Assembly (NCBI RefSeq): GCF_002909375.1
Contig: NZ_PPXD01000024.1
Span: 34,890-98,889, forward strand
Length of the DNA stretch: 64,000 bases
Direction of reading: 5' to 3'
From: Cryobacterium zongtaii
Lineage (GTDB): Bacteria > Actinomycetota > Actinomycetes > Actinomycetales > Microbacteriaceae
The notes under the pieces: generated by a model
What the model was told of the DNA's origin: nothing
The model's input: the letters and a program-made list of their open reading frames with translations, nothing else
Database searches by the model: none
Made by a program: the position numbers and the translations under genes
Shown: positions 51,016 through 60,486 of the stretch, in pieces
How positions within the stretch are numbered: position 1 is the stretch's first letter
Layout: every line of letters starts with the position of its first letter

Positions 51016-51603
51016 GTGATTATGCAAGACCAGAACGCAGCGATCGCAGCTATTCTCGACCTTCCCGGCCGGACTATCGTTGCTGTGGACGGACATAGTG
51101 CGTCCGGAAAGACAACCTTTGCTCAAGCCTTAGCCGCTCGTGCCGGGTCTTCGACGGTACTTCAACTGGACGACTTCTACAAGCCAATGCCCTCTGAGGA
51201 ACGGGCAGTGCTGACCCCGGCTGAGGGGGCAGCGCAATTCTTTGACATAGACCGTCTCGCCACGCAAGCACTTGCACCCCTGCGAGCTGGCCGCGACGCG
51301 CGCTTCCGAGCGTATGACTGGGCGACTGACCGGCTTGGCGAGTGGCGAGACGCCCCGGTGACCCAGTTGGTCATCGTGGAGGGGGTGCATGCCGCCGATT
51401 TGCGCCTCCGGAAGTTCCTGGACGTAGTTGTCTTCGTGACGACTGCGCCCGGGGCGCGCTGGGAACGGATGATTGCCCGCGGTCAAAATGATCCCGATCA
51501 GATCCGGCGCTGGCTGGCTGCGGAAGACTGGTACTTCGCTCAGCATGGTCTGCCAATGGCAACCGACTGGGTTGTCTCAGGCGGCGGCCACTTACCGGAA
51601 TGA
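51016..51603 (+). CDS. P-loop kinase of the uridine kinase type
   Basis: 195 residues from GTG 51016, 5 bases after AGGAG; ATG 51022 is equally possible. IVAVDGHSASGKTTFAQAL is the P-loop near residues 22-40. LQLDDFYKPM matches the nucleoside-kinase DDFY motif, and VIVEGVHAADLRLR is the following conserved strand. It is predicted to phosphorylate a nucleoside or similar small molecule. Orphan kinases of this type are frequent on actinobacterial plasmids. Confidence 0.82.
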   Translation: MIMQDQNAAIAAILDLPGRTIVAVDGHSASGKTTFAQALAARAGSSTVLQLDDFYKPMPSEERAVLTPAEGAAQFFDIDRLATQALAPLRAGRDARFRAYDWATDRLGEWRDAPVTQLVIVEGVHAADLRLRKFLDVVVFVTTAPGARWERMIARGQNDPDQIRRWLAAEDWYFAQHGLPMATDWVVSGGGHLPE

Positions 51604-51720
51604 AGATCCACTGGCTTCATGTGGATCGTCTGCGATTGCATAAGCCAGCGGACATCCTGGACGCCCTTGACGAAGCGGGACTACCCACGGCAGACCGGAG
51701 CCACGACACCGGGCGGTGAT

Positions 51721-51954
51721 CTACGCGGGATGGTCGCCGTTCCAGGCGGTGTGTCGGGCCTCCCAGTCGTCGACGCTTGACCGTAGGTAGCGCACGGTCT
51801 TTCGCGACAGTGCGACGAAGGCCGGCCCCTCGCCGCGGTGCCTGAGTCGTGCCAGGTCCCGGTTGCTCAGTCGCAGCCGCTCCGCGGTTTCTGCGGGCGT
51901 GAGTGCGCGTCGCTTTGGCTCCGCGACCTGCGGCCGGCTCTTGGCTACTCCCAT
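51721..51954 (-). CDS. Excisionase-like HTH protein
   Basis: 77 residues. ALTPAETAERLRLSNRDLARLRHRGEGPAFVALSRKTVRYLRSSVDDWEA is a typical HTH_17/MerR-like layout with a winged part. Its start overlaps the end of the redoxin gene, so the two are cotranscribed. It could regulate this operon or the nearby mobilisation genes. Confidence 0.8.
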   Translation of the reverse strand: MGVAKSRPQVAEPKRRALTPAETAERLRLSNRDLARLRHRGEGPAFVALSRKTVRYLRSSVDDWEARHTAWNGDHPA

Positions 51955-52232
51955 GAGTCGGTCCCCAGCTCATCGGTCGAGGTGGCCGGCACGGTGGCCC
52001 GTGCCGTGGCCACGGCCTTGATCCGGTCCGGGCGGAATCCCGACCAGCTTGCGGCGCCAACTACGACGACCGGTGCGGATGCGTAGCCGAGCTGTTTCAC
52101 GGCGTCGACCGCGTGCGGGTTCGTGGCCAGGTCGACCACAATGTAGGGCAGTCCCGCGCCGTCAAGCACTCGCTTGGTCATGTCGCACTGCGTGCACCCC
52201 GGCAGCGTGTAAACGGTCAGTGAGTCATTCAC
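51945..52232 (-). CDS. NrdH/glutaredoxin-like redoxin
   Basis: 95 residues. LTVYTLPGCTQCDMTKRVLDGAGLPY has the CxxC active site (CTQC) followed by TKR, as in NrdH-type redoxins. VVDLATNPHAVDAVKQLGY and APVVVVG are the usual later motifs. The C-terminal SGFRPDRIKAV matches NrdH. Such genes are common on actinobacterial plasmids and reduce ribonucleotide reductase or other disulphides. Confidence 0.9.
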   Translation of the reverse strand: MNDSLTVYTLPGCTQCDMTKRVLDGAGLPYIVVDLATNPHAVDAVKQLGYASAPVVVVGAASWSGFRPDRIKAVATARATVPATSTDELGTDSWE

Positions 52233-52559
52233 GGTTGTTCCCCTCTCAGTCCCGGAAGTCCATCGACGTCAGATCACAGGTGGCCTGAACTATTTCGATT
52301 TATCGGCTATCAGCCGATGGCTTGCCATCTGCTGGTACCTGAGCCCGTTGTACGCAGCGGAGCGGGTGTCAAGGGCGACCGGAGGTCGGATTCCGTAGGA
52401 ATCTGCGGAGCACCCTTTACTCCCGTGGGAGCGGAGTGCAACCCGTTCCACTGCAGAGCACTTCTTGGTTAATGCGAAACTCCGGGGGGGGTACGACAAA
52501 GCCCCGCCGAGCTGAATGCTCGGGCGGGGCCTACTGTGTCGCTATGTCCTACGAGATTG
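52233..52559 (-). terminator. Gap with a strong hairpin (52501-52530)
   Basis: The hairpin GCCCCGCC-GAGC, loop, GCTC-GGGCGGGGC at 52501-52530 follows the minus-strand gene ending at 52560 and is followed on that strand by TTTGTC, so it is probably its terminator. The remaining 230 bases show no gene; the promoter of the redoxin operon should be near 52240. Confidence 0.7.
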
Positions 52560-52898
52560 TCACTCGCTAGGTGCGTCCGTCACTGCTGGCACAGCACGGC
52601 GCTTTCGTACCTTGGGGGTCGAGGTGCCGGGAGCGCGGACGCCCGTGGCGCGCAGTTCCTTCTCAGTCCAGCCAGCACTCAGCGCGGCCTTCCACGCCGC
52701 AGCGTGTGCGTTGCTGGACTCTTTCAGAGCCACCTCCGCATCCTTGATTGCCTGCTTGAGTCGAGCATCTGCAGCGTCGTTCTGCTTCGCCGCCTCAGCT
52801 ATGGCCACAACCGCATTCACACGGGCTGATACGTCGGCTTCAATCAAGGCGCGTGCTCGCACGGCCACTTCGTCGTTAGTCACATTTGCATTGCTCAT
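52560..52898 (-). CDS. Small helical plasmid protein
   Basis: 112 residues, nearly all alpha-helical and Ala-rich up to residue 70 (RALIEADVSARVNAVVAIAEAAKQ), followed by a basic C-terminal part with GWTEKELRATG. Similar small proteins sit next to actinobacterial mobC/relaxase genes. No function is known. It is divergent from mobC across the candidate oriT. Confidence 0.6.
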   Translation of the reverse strand: MSNANVTNDEVAVRARALIEADVSARVNAVVAIAEAAKQNDAADARLKQAIKDAEVALKESSNAHAAAWKAALSAGWTEKELRATGVRAPGTSTPKVRKRRAVPAVTDAPSE

Positions 52899-53009
52899 AC
52901 AGTCGACAGTACCGGGGGACTAGCATTCCCGGCCATACAAGTGCGAGCACTTGCTTTAGTCCACTCTCACCCTCGCATTCGCGCCGATTAGGTGAAGCCT
53001 TTTTGGAGC

Positions 53010-53137
53010 AAGCTATAGAGTTACCGGTGGTAACTTGCTTTGAATCTGGACGCGGGGCGTCAGATTCGGCATACTTGTCGTATGGTCCCCCCGAAATTCG
53101 GGGGTTCACTGCGCTGGGCCAGGGGAGTGGATGGAAC
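53010..53137 (+). other. Candidate origin of transfer (oriT)
   Basis: Three inverted repeats stand directly upstream of mobC: AGTTACC/GGTAACT (53019-53035), GAATCT with GACGC pairing GCGTC and AGATTC (53042-53067, one bulged G, GGG loop), and CCCCCGAA/TTCGGGGG (53088-53104). Such clusters next to MobC and relaxase genes are the normal oriT context. The nic base cannot be read from sequence alone. Confidence 0.6.
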
Positions 53138-53530
53138 ATGAGCGACACGAATGAGGGTCGCCTGTTCGGCCGGAAGCGCCGCAAGAATGCGGACACTCCC
53201 AGGAAGAAGCACTACAGCGTTTACGTCTCCGACGCGGAGGACATTCAGCTGCAGACCCGTGCCGCTCTTCGAGATGTCACCGTGCCGCGGTTGTTGTTCG
53301 AGTCGGCCATGGATTCTCAGGTCCAGACCTCGACAGACCGCAAGCTGGCAATCGTCGAGTTGTTCGCCGTTCGTAAGCTGATGGCCAGCGTCGCGAACAA
53401 CGCCAACCAGCTCGCCAAGTTCGCGAACACCGAGAGCCAGTTTCCCGTTGAGGCCGAGTCGATCATTGCGGAATACCGCGCGATGGTCCCTCGCCTTTCA
53501 GCCGCGATAGATACGTTGGCCGACTCATGA
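53138..53530 (+). CDS. mobC: MobC-like relaxosome accessory protein
   Basis: 130 residues from ATG 53138. KKHYSVYVSDAEDIQLQTRAA opens an RHH-like DNA-binding region, and LMASVANNANQLAKFANTE is the MobC motif (NNxNQxAR-like) of relaxosome accessory proteins. It should bind oriT and help the relaxase nick. The stop overlaps the relaxase start as ATGA. Confidence 0.85.
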   Translation: MSDTNEGRLFGRKRRKNADTPRKKHYSVYVSDAEDIQLQTRAALRDVTVPRLLFESAMDSQVQTSTDRKLAIVELFAVRKLMASVANNANQLAKFANTESQFPVEAESIIAEYRAMVPRLSAAIDTLADS

Positions 53531-55185
53531 TGCCCAACATCACCCGAGGCGGCCAAATGGGTGGACTCATGGTCTACCTGGCCGGCGCCGGTAAGTCGAA
53601 CGAGCACGAGGAACAGCACCTCGTCGCCGGAAACTCAGCCGTTGTTACCATGCACGGGTACGGCGTTCTCGACCGCGATACGGCCCTGGCCATTGCAAAG
53701 GACTTGGACGAACCGCGGGTGAAACTCGGAGTCGAGGTCACACGCCAGGCGCGCATCACTGATCCAGATACCGGAGAGTCGATCACGACGCGAGTCGCCG
53801 CCGACGTCTGGCATTGCTCGCTGTCGCTGCGCGCAGAAGAGGGGCAGCTCTCGGACGAGAAGTGGGGCGCCATCTCCCAAGACTTCGTGGATCGAATGGG
53901 CTTCACCGAGGCCAGCGGCAAGGCCGACTGCCGATGGGTTGCTGTGCGTCACGGCCTCTCGACGAACGGCAACGATCACGTGCACATCGCTGTCTCGCTA
54001 GTCCGCGAGGACGGCACCAAGGCACCGACACACAACGACTTCAAGCAAGCTCAGGGCATCTGCCGTGACCTGGAACGCGACTACGGCCTGGAACAATTGG
54101 AGTCGCGGGAACGCGGCATCGGTGAGCGCGGGATCAAGCCCGCCGAGCAGGCCCGGGCGCACCGCACCGGCACTGAGGTTGAGGCCCACAAGCTGGAACG
54201 CATCGTGCGTTCAGCATCGGTGGCCTCCCTCGACGAGGGGGAGTTTGTGCGCCGCATGCGCCACGGTGGAGCACTCGTGCGGCCCCGCTTCGCCGCTGGA
54301 CGCGACGACGTTGTGGCCGGCTACTCCGTTGCATTGCGACCGGAGAAGGGCGCGCAGCCCGTTTGGTACGGCGGTGGCCGACTCGCCCGCGACCTGACCC
54401 TCCCGCGCATGCGCGAGGGATGGCCGGACAGCCCCCAGAGTGCCCAAGGCGCAGTGGACGAGTGGAGGGCCACGAGCAAGAACCCGTGGCAGTACCGCCC
54501 GGTCGCTCCGGGCCGGGAAGAGACGACGCCAGATCCGAAACTGTGGAAGCAGTACACCGACGAAATCAAGCAGCTCCGCGTGCAGATGCGAGAGATTCCG
54601 TTCGAGGACCGCGCCGGCTGGGCGCACCTGGCCCGCGACACCGCCGGGGCATTCGCGGCGTGGTCACAGCGCGTCGAGGCGACGCCCGGACCGCTGGCCC
54701 AAACCGCACGGGACCTGTCCCGTACAGCGCAGATCCGCGCCCACGAATCCAAGCCGAAGCCCGCCGGCCGGGTGTCGGTCGCCGGGGCCACGATGATGCT
54801 GCTGCAGGCATCGACCCAGGGCCAGGGAACGATGGCCGAGGCGATCATGCTGCGCCAGCTCGCATCGACCGTCAAAGCGGTCATGGACATGCACACAGCT
54901 ATCGGTGATGCCCAGCGCGCATCGCAGCTCGACCGCACGTTGCGGGAGCAGTACTCGCAGGTGCGTGACCGTCTGCCGGCTATCGTGCGCGCCGAAACTG
55001 GACAGACCAACAACGCCATGCCGACGCCGGCCGAAGGACTTGACCCGGAGCTAGCGAAGATCGTCCAGGCTGCACAGCGCGGCCAGGTCGTCCCCGGAAC
55101 GGGCTCGCCCGTGCCGACGCGAATCGAGTCCCACAAGCCACAGACCACCGTCACGCCGAACGAGCGCGACGGTCACGAGAGATAA
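53527..55185 (+). CDS. Relaxase / mobilisation nuclease
   Basis: 552 residues. The catalytic domain spans roughly 1-200: MMPNITRGGQMGGLMVYLAG at the N terminus (a conserved Tyr near residue 18), VWHCSLSLRAEEG, and NDHVHIAVSLVREDG with the metal-binding HxH. This fits the actinobacterial mobilisation nucleases usually paired with MobC. The C-terminal half is helical and Ala-rich and ends with LDPELAKIVQAAQRGQ near residue 504, which resembles the tail motif LxPELQRIVDxNxR of the toxin operon. It would be carried into the recipient by the T4SS. Confidence 0.88.
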   Translation: MMPNITRGGQMGGLMVYLAGAGKSNEHEEQHLVAGNSAVVTMHGYGVLDRDTALAIAKDLDEPRVKLGVEVTRQARITDPDTGESITTRVAADVWHCSLSLRAEEGQLSDEKWGAISQDFVDRMGFTEASGKADCRWVAVRHGLSTNGNDHVHIAVSLVREDGTKAPTHNDFKQAQGICRDLERDYGLEQLESRERGIGERGIKPAEQARAHRTGTEVEAHKLERIVRSASVASLDEGEFVRRMRHGGALVRPRFAAGRDDVVAGYSVALRPEKGAQPVWYGGGRLARDLTLPRMREGWPDSPQSAQGAVDEWRATSKNPWQYRPVAPGREETTPDPKLWKQYTDEIKQLRVQMREIPFEDRAGWAHLARDTAGAFAAWSQRVEATPGPLAQTARDLSRTAQIRAHESKPKPAGRVSVAGATMMLLQASTQGQGTMAEAIMLRQLASTVKAVMDMHTAIGDAQRASQLDRTLREQYSQVRDRLPAIVRAETGQTNNAMPTPAEGLDPELAKIVQAAQRGQVVPGTGSPVPTRIESHKPQTTVTPNERDGHER

Positions 55186-55200
55186 CGAGGGGGCATCACC

Positions 55201-56049
55201 ATGGCCGAAGAAGCAGACGGCATCGGCGACGCGTTCGACGGGCAGATGCGGGTCGCTCTGACCGTGGCCACGCAGATGGCCGAGCGTTTCGCCCGGCTCC
55301 GTGAGGAGCTAGCCAGGAACGCCCAGGCGCGCACCGAGCAGCAGACCAAGGAGCTACAGGCACGGTTCGATGCGGAGCGGAACGCAGCACGAGCCAGCCT
55401 GGCTCCCGTGCAGCAGCAAGAGTGGTGGAACACCGCCGGGGTCGACGACATTGCCACGGCTTACGAGACGGCCAACGCTTGGCGCACCGTGGATCCCGAC
55501 ATTGCGCGTACGTCCGATCGCATGAGCGAGGAACTGCGTGGCCAGTACGGCATCGACGTCAACAACCTGGACGCCGATCCCCTCGCAGTGCGAGAGGCAC
55601 TAGCCCGGGCTCAGCAGGACCGCAGCGCTGCCCCGGAGAGCCGAGGCGAGAGCGGCAAGGACTACGCCGAAGCGGGATCGCTGCTCACGGTAGCCGACCA
55701 GCTGGACCGCAAAGCCGAAGAACGCGACCGCGACCAGAAGCGCGCCGAGAACACCCACGACGAGCCCACGGAGGGGCTGTCACGGAAGGAACTGACCGGC
55801 AAGGCAGACGTCACTCGCGACAACGCCGCGAACGCCTACGACAGCGCCGGGCGCCGCGAATCCTTCGCAGCCGACATGGAGAAGTCGGGTGTCGACCCTC
55901 AGCTGGAGAAGGTTCGCCTGGTTGCCGATCGAGAGAACGGCACCCACGCCAGCGCAGCCGTGGCGACCAAGCCAGGCAAGCAGCCCAAGTCCCGCACCAA
56001 CATCAAGGCTGCCGGCCTGCAGCGCGAACGCGGCGGCCTTAGCCGATAG
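55201..56049 (+). CDS. Plasmid protein downstream of relaxase, coiled coil
   Basis: 282 residues, GAGG precedes ATG 55201. The N-terminal third is a charged coil (FARLREELARNAQARTEQQ). The centre has QQEWWNTAGVDDIATAYETANAW, a pattern common to proteins encoded behind actinobacterial relaxases, and the C-terminal region has VDPQLEKVRLVADRE, similar to the tail motif of the relaxase. Function unknown; a substrate or chaperone of the T4SS is possible. Confidence 0.65.
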   Translation: MAEEADGIGDAFDGQMRVALTVATQMAERFARLREELARNAQARTEQQTKELQARFDAERNAARASLAPVQQQEWWNTAGVDDIATAYETANAWRTVDPDIARTSDRMSEELRGQYGIDVNNLDADPLAVREALARAQQDRSAAPESRGESGKDYAEAGSLLTVADQLDRKAEERDRDQKRAENTHDEPTEGLSRKELTGKADVTRDNAANAYDSAGRRESFAADMEKSGVDPQLEKVRLVADRENGTHASAAVATKPGKQPKSRTNIKAAGLQRERGGLSR

Positions 56050-56277
56050 CGGGTGACTGAATCGCTGCATGGTTTGTGTTACGGCTTGTGCCAGCAGTTC
56101 ACGTAGAACCCGTCCACCGCATTTTTTTAGGGCGGGTCTATCGGACATTGTCCTGTCCCGAGGATCCGGGCGTATCGATAGTCGGGGGAGTGCCAGCCGG
56201 CCGATCCCTCATCGGACTGCTGCAGGGATGTCCGTCCTATCCCGCTGAGGTCGACTCTAAACAGGTTGGGCGCGTCT

Positions 56278-57031
56278 TCATCTGGTGGACCGCTCTGCGC
56301 CGGTTGGGCTATGCGCCGCGGGCTGGATGCCGGCGGTGGGACGCTCAAATTGGAGTTCTGTCACTAATTCTCGGTCACTCAACCAGGTGCCGGCCGCAGG
56401 CGAACGCATTGAGACGAGTTCAGTGATCGCGCTGAAGTCATCGTTGAGATTTCGAGAGAAGATCGGCTCGTGGTGAGCGACTCGGTTACGAAAGTTCCGG
56501 ATGAGTTCGAGGTGGTCGTAGATCTTCTGACGGACGTCTGATGGTGACGAGCCTGACGCATTGGGGAACAGGCTTAGGATCTGTTGGTCCCAGAGCCGCT
56601 GATCGTAGCGAGCGGTGAACATCTTTTGCCAGAAGACAAACTTGACCTCGGGGATGACCTTGCCAGCGGTCGGTTTCCCAGTGCGAGTGTTCCTGAGATC
56701 GCGGCGAGGATTGTAACTGCGCGACCTTGGCGGAGGGCTTTGAAGACTTTGTTCGAAGCCCTGCGACCAAGGCCAGCGCGCTCCGTATACGGTCTCGATT
56801 CCTTCCGCCGCTGCGTTTCGGGTTAGCACCTCAACAAAGTGGAGGGGGGAGCATGAAAGCGGCCGAAACCTGCGCATTCCAGGTGTAGAGCTCAAGGGCG
56901 TTAGCGGGGTTCCCCGGGATAGCTGCGTCATTAGTACTGATTCGGGGAATCGAGATAGCAGCTCTTATCTGGGAAATCTCAGCTGCCTCCATAGTTTGAG
57001 CGTATACTGGCCGCAACGAGTCGTGAGACAT
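56278..57031 (-). pseudogene. HEPN/Abi-like gene broken at a G6 homopolymer
   Basis: Two frames join smoothly. The first (from 57031) runs to LELYTWNAQVSAAFM. The second continues as HFVEVLTRNAAAEGIETVYGARWPW and ends at 56278, giving about 250 residues. The break is a run of six G (56844-56849); five would restore the frame. RNFRNRVAHHEP carries the HEPN RNase motif Rx4H. Abi/HEPN proteins cut RNA during phage infection or as toxins. The homopolymer break suggests a sequencing error or phase variation. Confidence 0.7.
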
Positions 57032-57767
57032 GTTGGCTTAGGCCTCCCTCGCGGACATACGAAACGAACGGCCCTTCGGCAACGAAGGGCTGTTTTTCGT
57101 TTATCAGTGACTGTTGTTGAGGACGACGAGTGTCGCCCTACGGGGGAATGCGCGACAGGGGATCGGCTATTGAGGCGCGTCTTCATCAGCCAGGCCAGAG
57201 GTTGCTTTCAAGACGCGCCCGGAAAGATGCTGCTCGGCTGGACACGCGTCGGGGTTAGGGCACAGCAAGAGAGCCAGGACTCGAAGCCCAAGGTATAGGT
57301 GATAAAAACGAGATCAGCTGCCCCGGTGGGCGCCAACGCATCTTCGTCGCTCTGCTTAAAGATGTCCGTGCCGCGAGGTCCCGACGGTTTCGAGGAAGTG
57401 CAGGGCATAGCCTTGAGGCGCCTTGTATCCCTAGAGATAGGGGATGGAATAATAGATTGATTGAGCTACGAGGACGTGGTCATGTCAACCCAAATGGGAC
57501 CCACGAGGGCAATCTAGGTCGGACCCGCTTCGGTATGACGGGGTTTCACGGGCAATCTAAACGAGACCCACCGTGGCTGCTTGGGTCAACGATTGGTCGG
57601 AGTTCACTGCGACAATTGGTTTATGACGTCTCTCAATGATCGCGGCGCGGCTCTCTTTTCGGGCCCGGCGCTTCTTCGGCGGGGGTGGACCCGGTGGCGG
57701 GATTCATTATCGCCTATTACGCACTCCGAGAAGTGATTCACATTCTCCGTCCGGCCGCGCAGTAGTC
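57032..57767. other. Mobile-element debris with terminator and IS21-type end
   Basis: Three things are visible. A hairpin GCCCTTC/GAAGGGC with T5 at 57071-57096 is a plus-strand terminator. A minus-strand frame 57208-57408 (GTDIFKQSDEDALAP) may be a gene fragment. At 57483-57590, TGTCAACCCAAATGGGACC and two GGGCAATCTA blocks spaced about 48 bases look like transposase-binding repeats of an IS21 end. No intact gene is supported. Confidence 0.45.
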
Positions 57768-58190
57768 ATGTCCGAGTGGTGGCAGATTCTCCTCAGCATC
57801 GTCCTCGGGCTCGTGCTCATTTGGTTAATCCTCGTGCTGTTGCTCTGGTTCGAGCAGCGGAAGCATCCTGCCCGGGCATCGTTGCTGGACCTGTTGCGTC
57901 TGGCGCCGGACGTGGCGCGATTGTTGAAACGTCTCACGAGCGATCGGACCGTGCCCGTGGGTGTGCGGATCTGGCTCGCCGTCGTACTGGTGTATCTGCT
58001 GTCCCTGATCGATCTCATTCCCGACTTCATCCCGGTCCTTGGCTATGCCGACGACGCGCTCGTCGTCGCGATTGCTCTTCGCTTCGCGACCCGCCGGGCT
58101 GGAAGCGCTGCGATCGAGCAGCACTGGCCCGGGACCCCTGCCGGCCTGCAAGCGGTTCTTCGTCTGGCCGTTCTGACTTCTTCCTCTTAA
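57768..58190 (+). CDS. YkvA/DUF1232 membrane protein
   Basis: 140 residues from ATG 57768 (MSEWWQ). An N-terminal membrane helix (residues 5-25) is followed by the DUF1232 core VPVGVRIWLAVVLVYLLSLIDLIPDFIPVLGYADDALVV, whose SPxDLIPDFIPxLGxxDD pattern is diagnostic. Function unknown. It lies between the IS21-type end and istB, so it may be a passenger of that element. Confidence 0.88.
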   Translation: MSEWWQILLSIVLGLVLIWLILVLLLWFEQRKHPARASLLDLLRLAPDVARLLKRLTSDRTVPVGVRIWLAVVLVYLLSLIDLIPDFIPVLGYADDALVVAIALRFATRRAGSAAIEQHWPGTPAGLQAVLRLAVLTSSS

Positions 58191-58201
58191 CCGTCACTGG
58201 T

Positions 58202-59059
58202 TCAGGCGCTCGAGTGCTGTTGCCTTTGGGTGTGGGCGAGACGGTAGGAGTCGGTCCCGGTCTCGATGATGGTGCCGTTGAACATTAACCGGTCGACAAT
58301 TGCCGCGCAGAGCCTCGGGTCGGTGAAGGTCTTCGTCCAGCGGGAGAACGACTCGTTTGAGGCGATCGCGATCGAGTTGTTCTCCTCCCGTTCGGTGAGG
58401 ACCTGGGACAGCAGCTCGGCGCCTCGGCGGTCCGATTCCATGTAGCCGAGTTCGTCGGTCATCAGCAGATCGACTCGCCCGTAGCGGGCGATGGTCCGGG
58501 CGAGGTTCTTCTCGTCGGCCGCCTCGACGAGTTCGTTCACCAGCCTGGTGGCGAGCGTGCATTTGACCCGGAACCCTTTCTCCGCCGCCGCGGTGCCCAG
58601 AGCGATGAGCAGGTGGGACTTCCCGGTGCCGGAATCGCCGATCAAACACAGCGGCTGACCTCGACGGACCCAGTCGCCGGTGGCCAACGTGTTGATGGTC
58701 GCGGGGTTGATGTTCGGGTTGGCATCGAAGTCGAAGTCCCCGAGCCACTTGTCCCGGGGAAACCCTGCCGCCTTCACCCGGCGGACCCAAGACCGCCGGT
58801 CGCGGTCGTCGCACTCCGCCAGCAGCAGCTCTGCCAAGAACCCCTGATAGCTGAGCTGCTCCTTCTGCGCGACGGTCGTGGCCTCGTCGACAACGGCTCG
58901 GATCGTTGGCAGCCGAAGCCGCCGGCATGCCTGGTTGATCGCAGCGTTCGCCGGTTCCGCTGTCAAGCCTCGCCGCCGTCTCAAGGTGGTGGTGATGCTG
59001 GTCGTGGTGGTCATGAAGCTGTTCCCTTCTTGATGCTGGGGAGCATCCGATACCGGCAT
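58202..59059 (-). CDS. istB: IS21-family helper ATPase (IstB); IstA partner missing
   Basis: 285 residues, with P-loop CLIGDSGTGKSHLLIALG near residue 125, Walker B LLMTDELGYMESD and the arginine region REENNSIAIASNESF. IstB assists the transposase IstA, whose gene should lie directly upstream (above 59059 on this strand). No istA frame is seen there, so the element is a remnant and cannot transpose by itself. Confidence 0.88.
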   Translation of the reverse strand: MPVSDAPQHQEGNSFMTTTTSITTTLRRRRGLTAEPANAAINQACRRLRLPTIRAVVDEATTVAQKEQLSYQGFLAELLLAECDDRDRRSWVRRVKAAGFPRDKWLGDFDFDANPNINPATINTLATGDWVRRGQPLCLIGDSGTGKSHLLIALGTAAAEKGFRVKCTLATRLVNELVEAADEKNLARTIARYGRVDLLMTDELGYMESDRRGAELLSQVLTEREENNSIAIASNESFSRWTKTFTDPRLCAAIVDRLMFNGTIIETGTDSYRLAHTQRQQHSSA

Positions 59060-59223
59060 CAGTTACTCGCATGCGGCGTTGCAAGGGCCTCGGAAAGCAC
59101 AAATTCGAAACAATCGAAACCGAGCCGCTACGGCTCGAGCAACTCGGGATCCGGAGTTCGCGAACCAACCGCATTCAGCCGTTCGCCGGCTCGCAATAGC
59201 GGGCGAGCCTTCGCAGTTCATTC

Positions 59224-60009
59224 ATGGCCGGCCACACCACAACAAGCACGAAGATGATAGACGAAGTGGCCAATGGAGTGAGTGCCAACTTGATCCGCAA
59301 CTACAAGAAAGCTCAGCGACCGCTCCGCGCGGCCGAACGGGCCAAATTCCCCCACCTCCGTGTTGCGGTGCTCGACTCAGCTACCATCGACATGGTGGAG
59401 GTCGAACTAGACCGCGACGAAACGCGGATCCAACGCGTTTTGGATGCGCTCTCGACTCGTGGACGCCAATTCCCTTCTTCGGGAAAGTCCCTTTCACCTG
59501 CGGGGTGGGCGGGTGCGACCGATGTCCTCAACTGGTTACTGAAATCTTTCCCGAAGCTCGACGCACCTATATCAGCAGCCGTGCAGCAAAACCGTAGCTT
59601 CCGCTGGTCACCACCGGTGAGGACCCACCATCCGACGACAGTGCTGAAGAAGAACAATCGGGAGCCGGCCAAATTTGCGTACGGCCAGTTCTTGAAGAGC
59701 ATTCAGTACGCTCTCGACGGACGCTCAAACGCTGAGTACACCGCTGATATGGCCGCAAAATTCGTTCTCGACAGCCTAAGCGGCCAAACGACAGTTCACT
59801 CCGCACAGCTCGCCGTCGGAATTCTCACCTGCCTGCGCCACGTCGATGACATCGCTTACCTCCGCTGCGCGGTGATGGTTAAGAATCTGCGTAGCGTCAC
59901 GCTGATCGCTGAGGAAGTATACGGCCTGATGCGGACACCATCACCTCGTCTACAATTTGAGCGCCCGGCTCCGCGCTCTATACAGACGGGGGAGCCAATG
60001 GTCTCCTGA
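59224..60009 (+). CDS. Hypothetical protein
   Basis: 261 residues from ATG 59224. The first 110 residues are basic and helical; the centre has TTVLKKNNREPAKFAYGQFLKSIQYALDG and the end TVHSAQLAVGILTCLRHVDDIAYLRCAVMVKNL. No domain is recognised. It lies between istB and recombinase debris, so it could be a cargo or a decayed gene. Confidence 0.5.
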   Translation: MAGHTTTSTKMIDEVANGVSANLIRNYKKAQRPLRAAERAKFPHLRVAVLDSATIDMVEVELDRDETRIQRVLDALSTRGRQFPSSGKSLSPAGWAGATDVLNWLLKSFPKLDAPISAAVQQNRSFRWSPPVRTHHPTTVLKKNNREPAKFAYGQFLKSIQYALDGRSNAEYTADMAAKFVLDSLSGQTTVHSAQLAVGILTCLRHVDDIAYLRCAVMVKNLRSVTLIAEEVYGLMRTPSPRLQFERPAPRSIQTGEPMVS

Positions 60010-60060
60010 ACTGACAATTGTCTCCGAAGAGACATCAACGCTGATTGTTCCCGCGGCTTG

Positions 60061-60198
60061 TCAGAAAAATCCAGAACCCTGCCGTCATCGCTGAAAAACT
60101 CGCGATCGCAAACGACGCCCGTGCAAAGGGGCGCACCGCTGAGGATGCGGCACGCCTTGTGGGCTGGAGTCGAGCGACTCTCTACCGCCGCCAGTAGG
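60061..60198 (+). pseudogene. C-terminal fragment of a serine recombinase
   Basis: The frame ending TAG 60198 reads EKLAIANDARAKGRTAEDAA, then LVGWSRATLYRRQ, the C-terminal HTH of resolvase/invertase proteins. No catalytic domain precedes it, so it is a remnant. Confidence 0.7.
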
Positions 60199-60312
60199 CA
60201 TTATCCAGCGAGAGCGCCTCGACATAGCGAGATGGTAGATGGTGGATATCACGGTCAATCGCCGCCGCCCCTCCTCGATTGCGTCGTTCAAGTTGCAGGG
60301 TCGTGAAGAAAA

Positions 60313-60342
60313 CGTCGTCGGTTAACCGGCGACTCTTTCTTT
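60313..60342 (+). terminator. Hairpin terminator
   Basis: GTCGTCGG, TTAA loop, CCGGCGAC at 60314-60333, followed by TCTTTCTTT. A good rho-independent terminator of unclear ownership. Confidence 0.65.
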
Positions 60343-60369
60343 CGTAATGGTTCCGAACGCCTTACAGTC

Positions 60370-60486
60370 TCACAACCAAGCCCTCATCGCCCTCGCCCGG
60401 CGACGCCCCGACGTCCTCTACGCCATGCTCCGCGACGGCACCCTCTACCAAACCGACCATCCACTCGCCGCTTGACAAAAACATGG
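60370..60486 (+). mobile_element. IS110-family transposase 3' remnant
   Basis: About 115 bases encode HNQALIALARRRPDVLYAM then LRDGTLYQTDHPLAA, the transposase C terminus, followed by TTGACAAAAACAT. The same end occurs, inverted, at 63166-63280. The two could recombine and flip the 2.7 kb between them. Confidence 0.8.
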
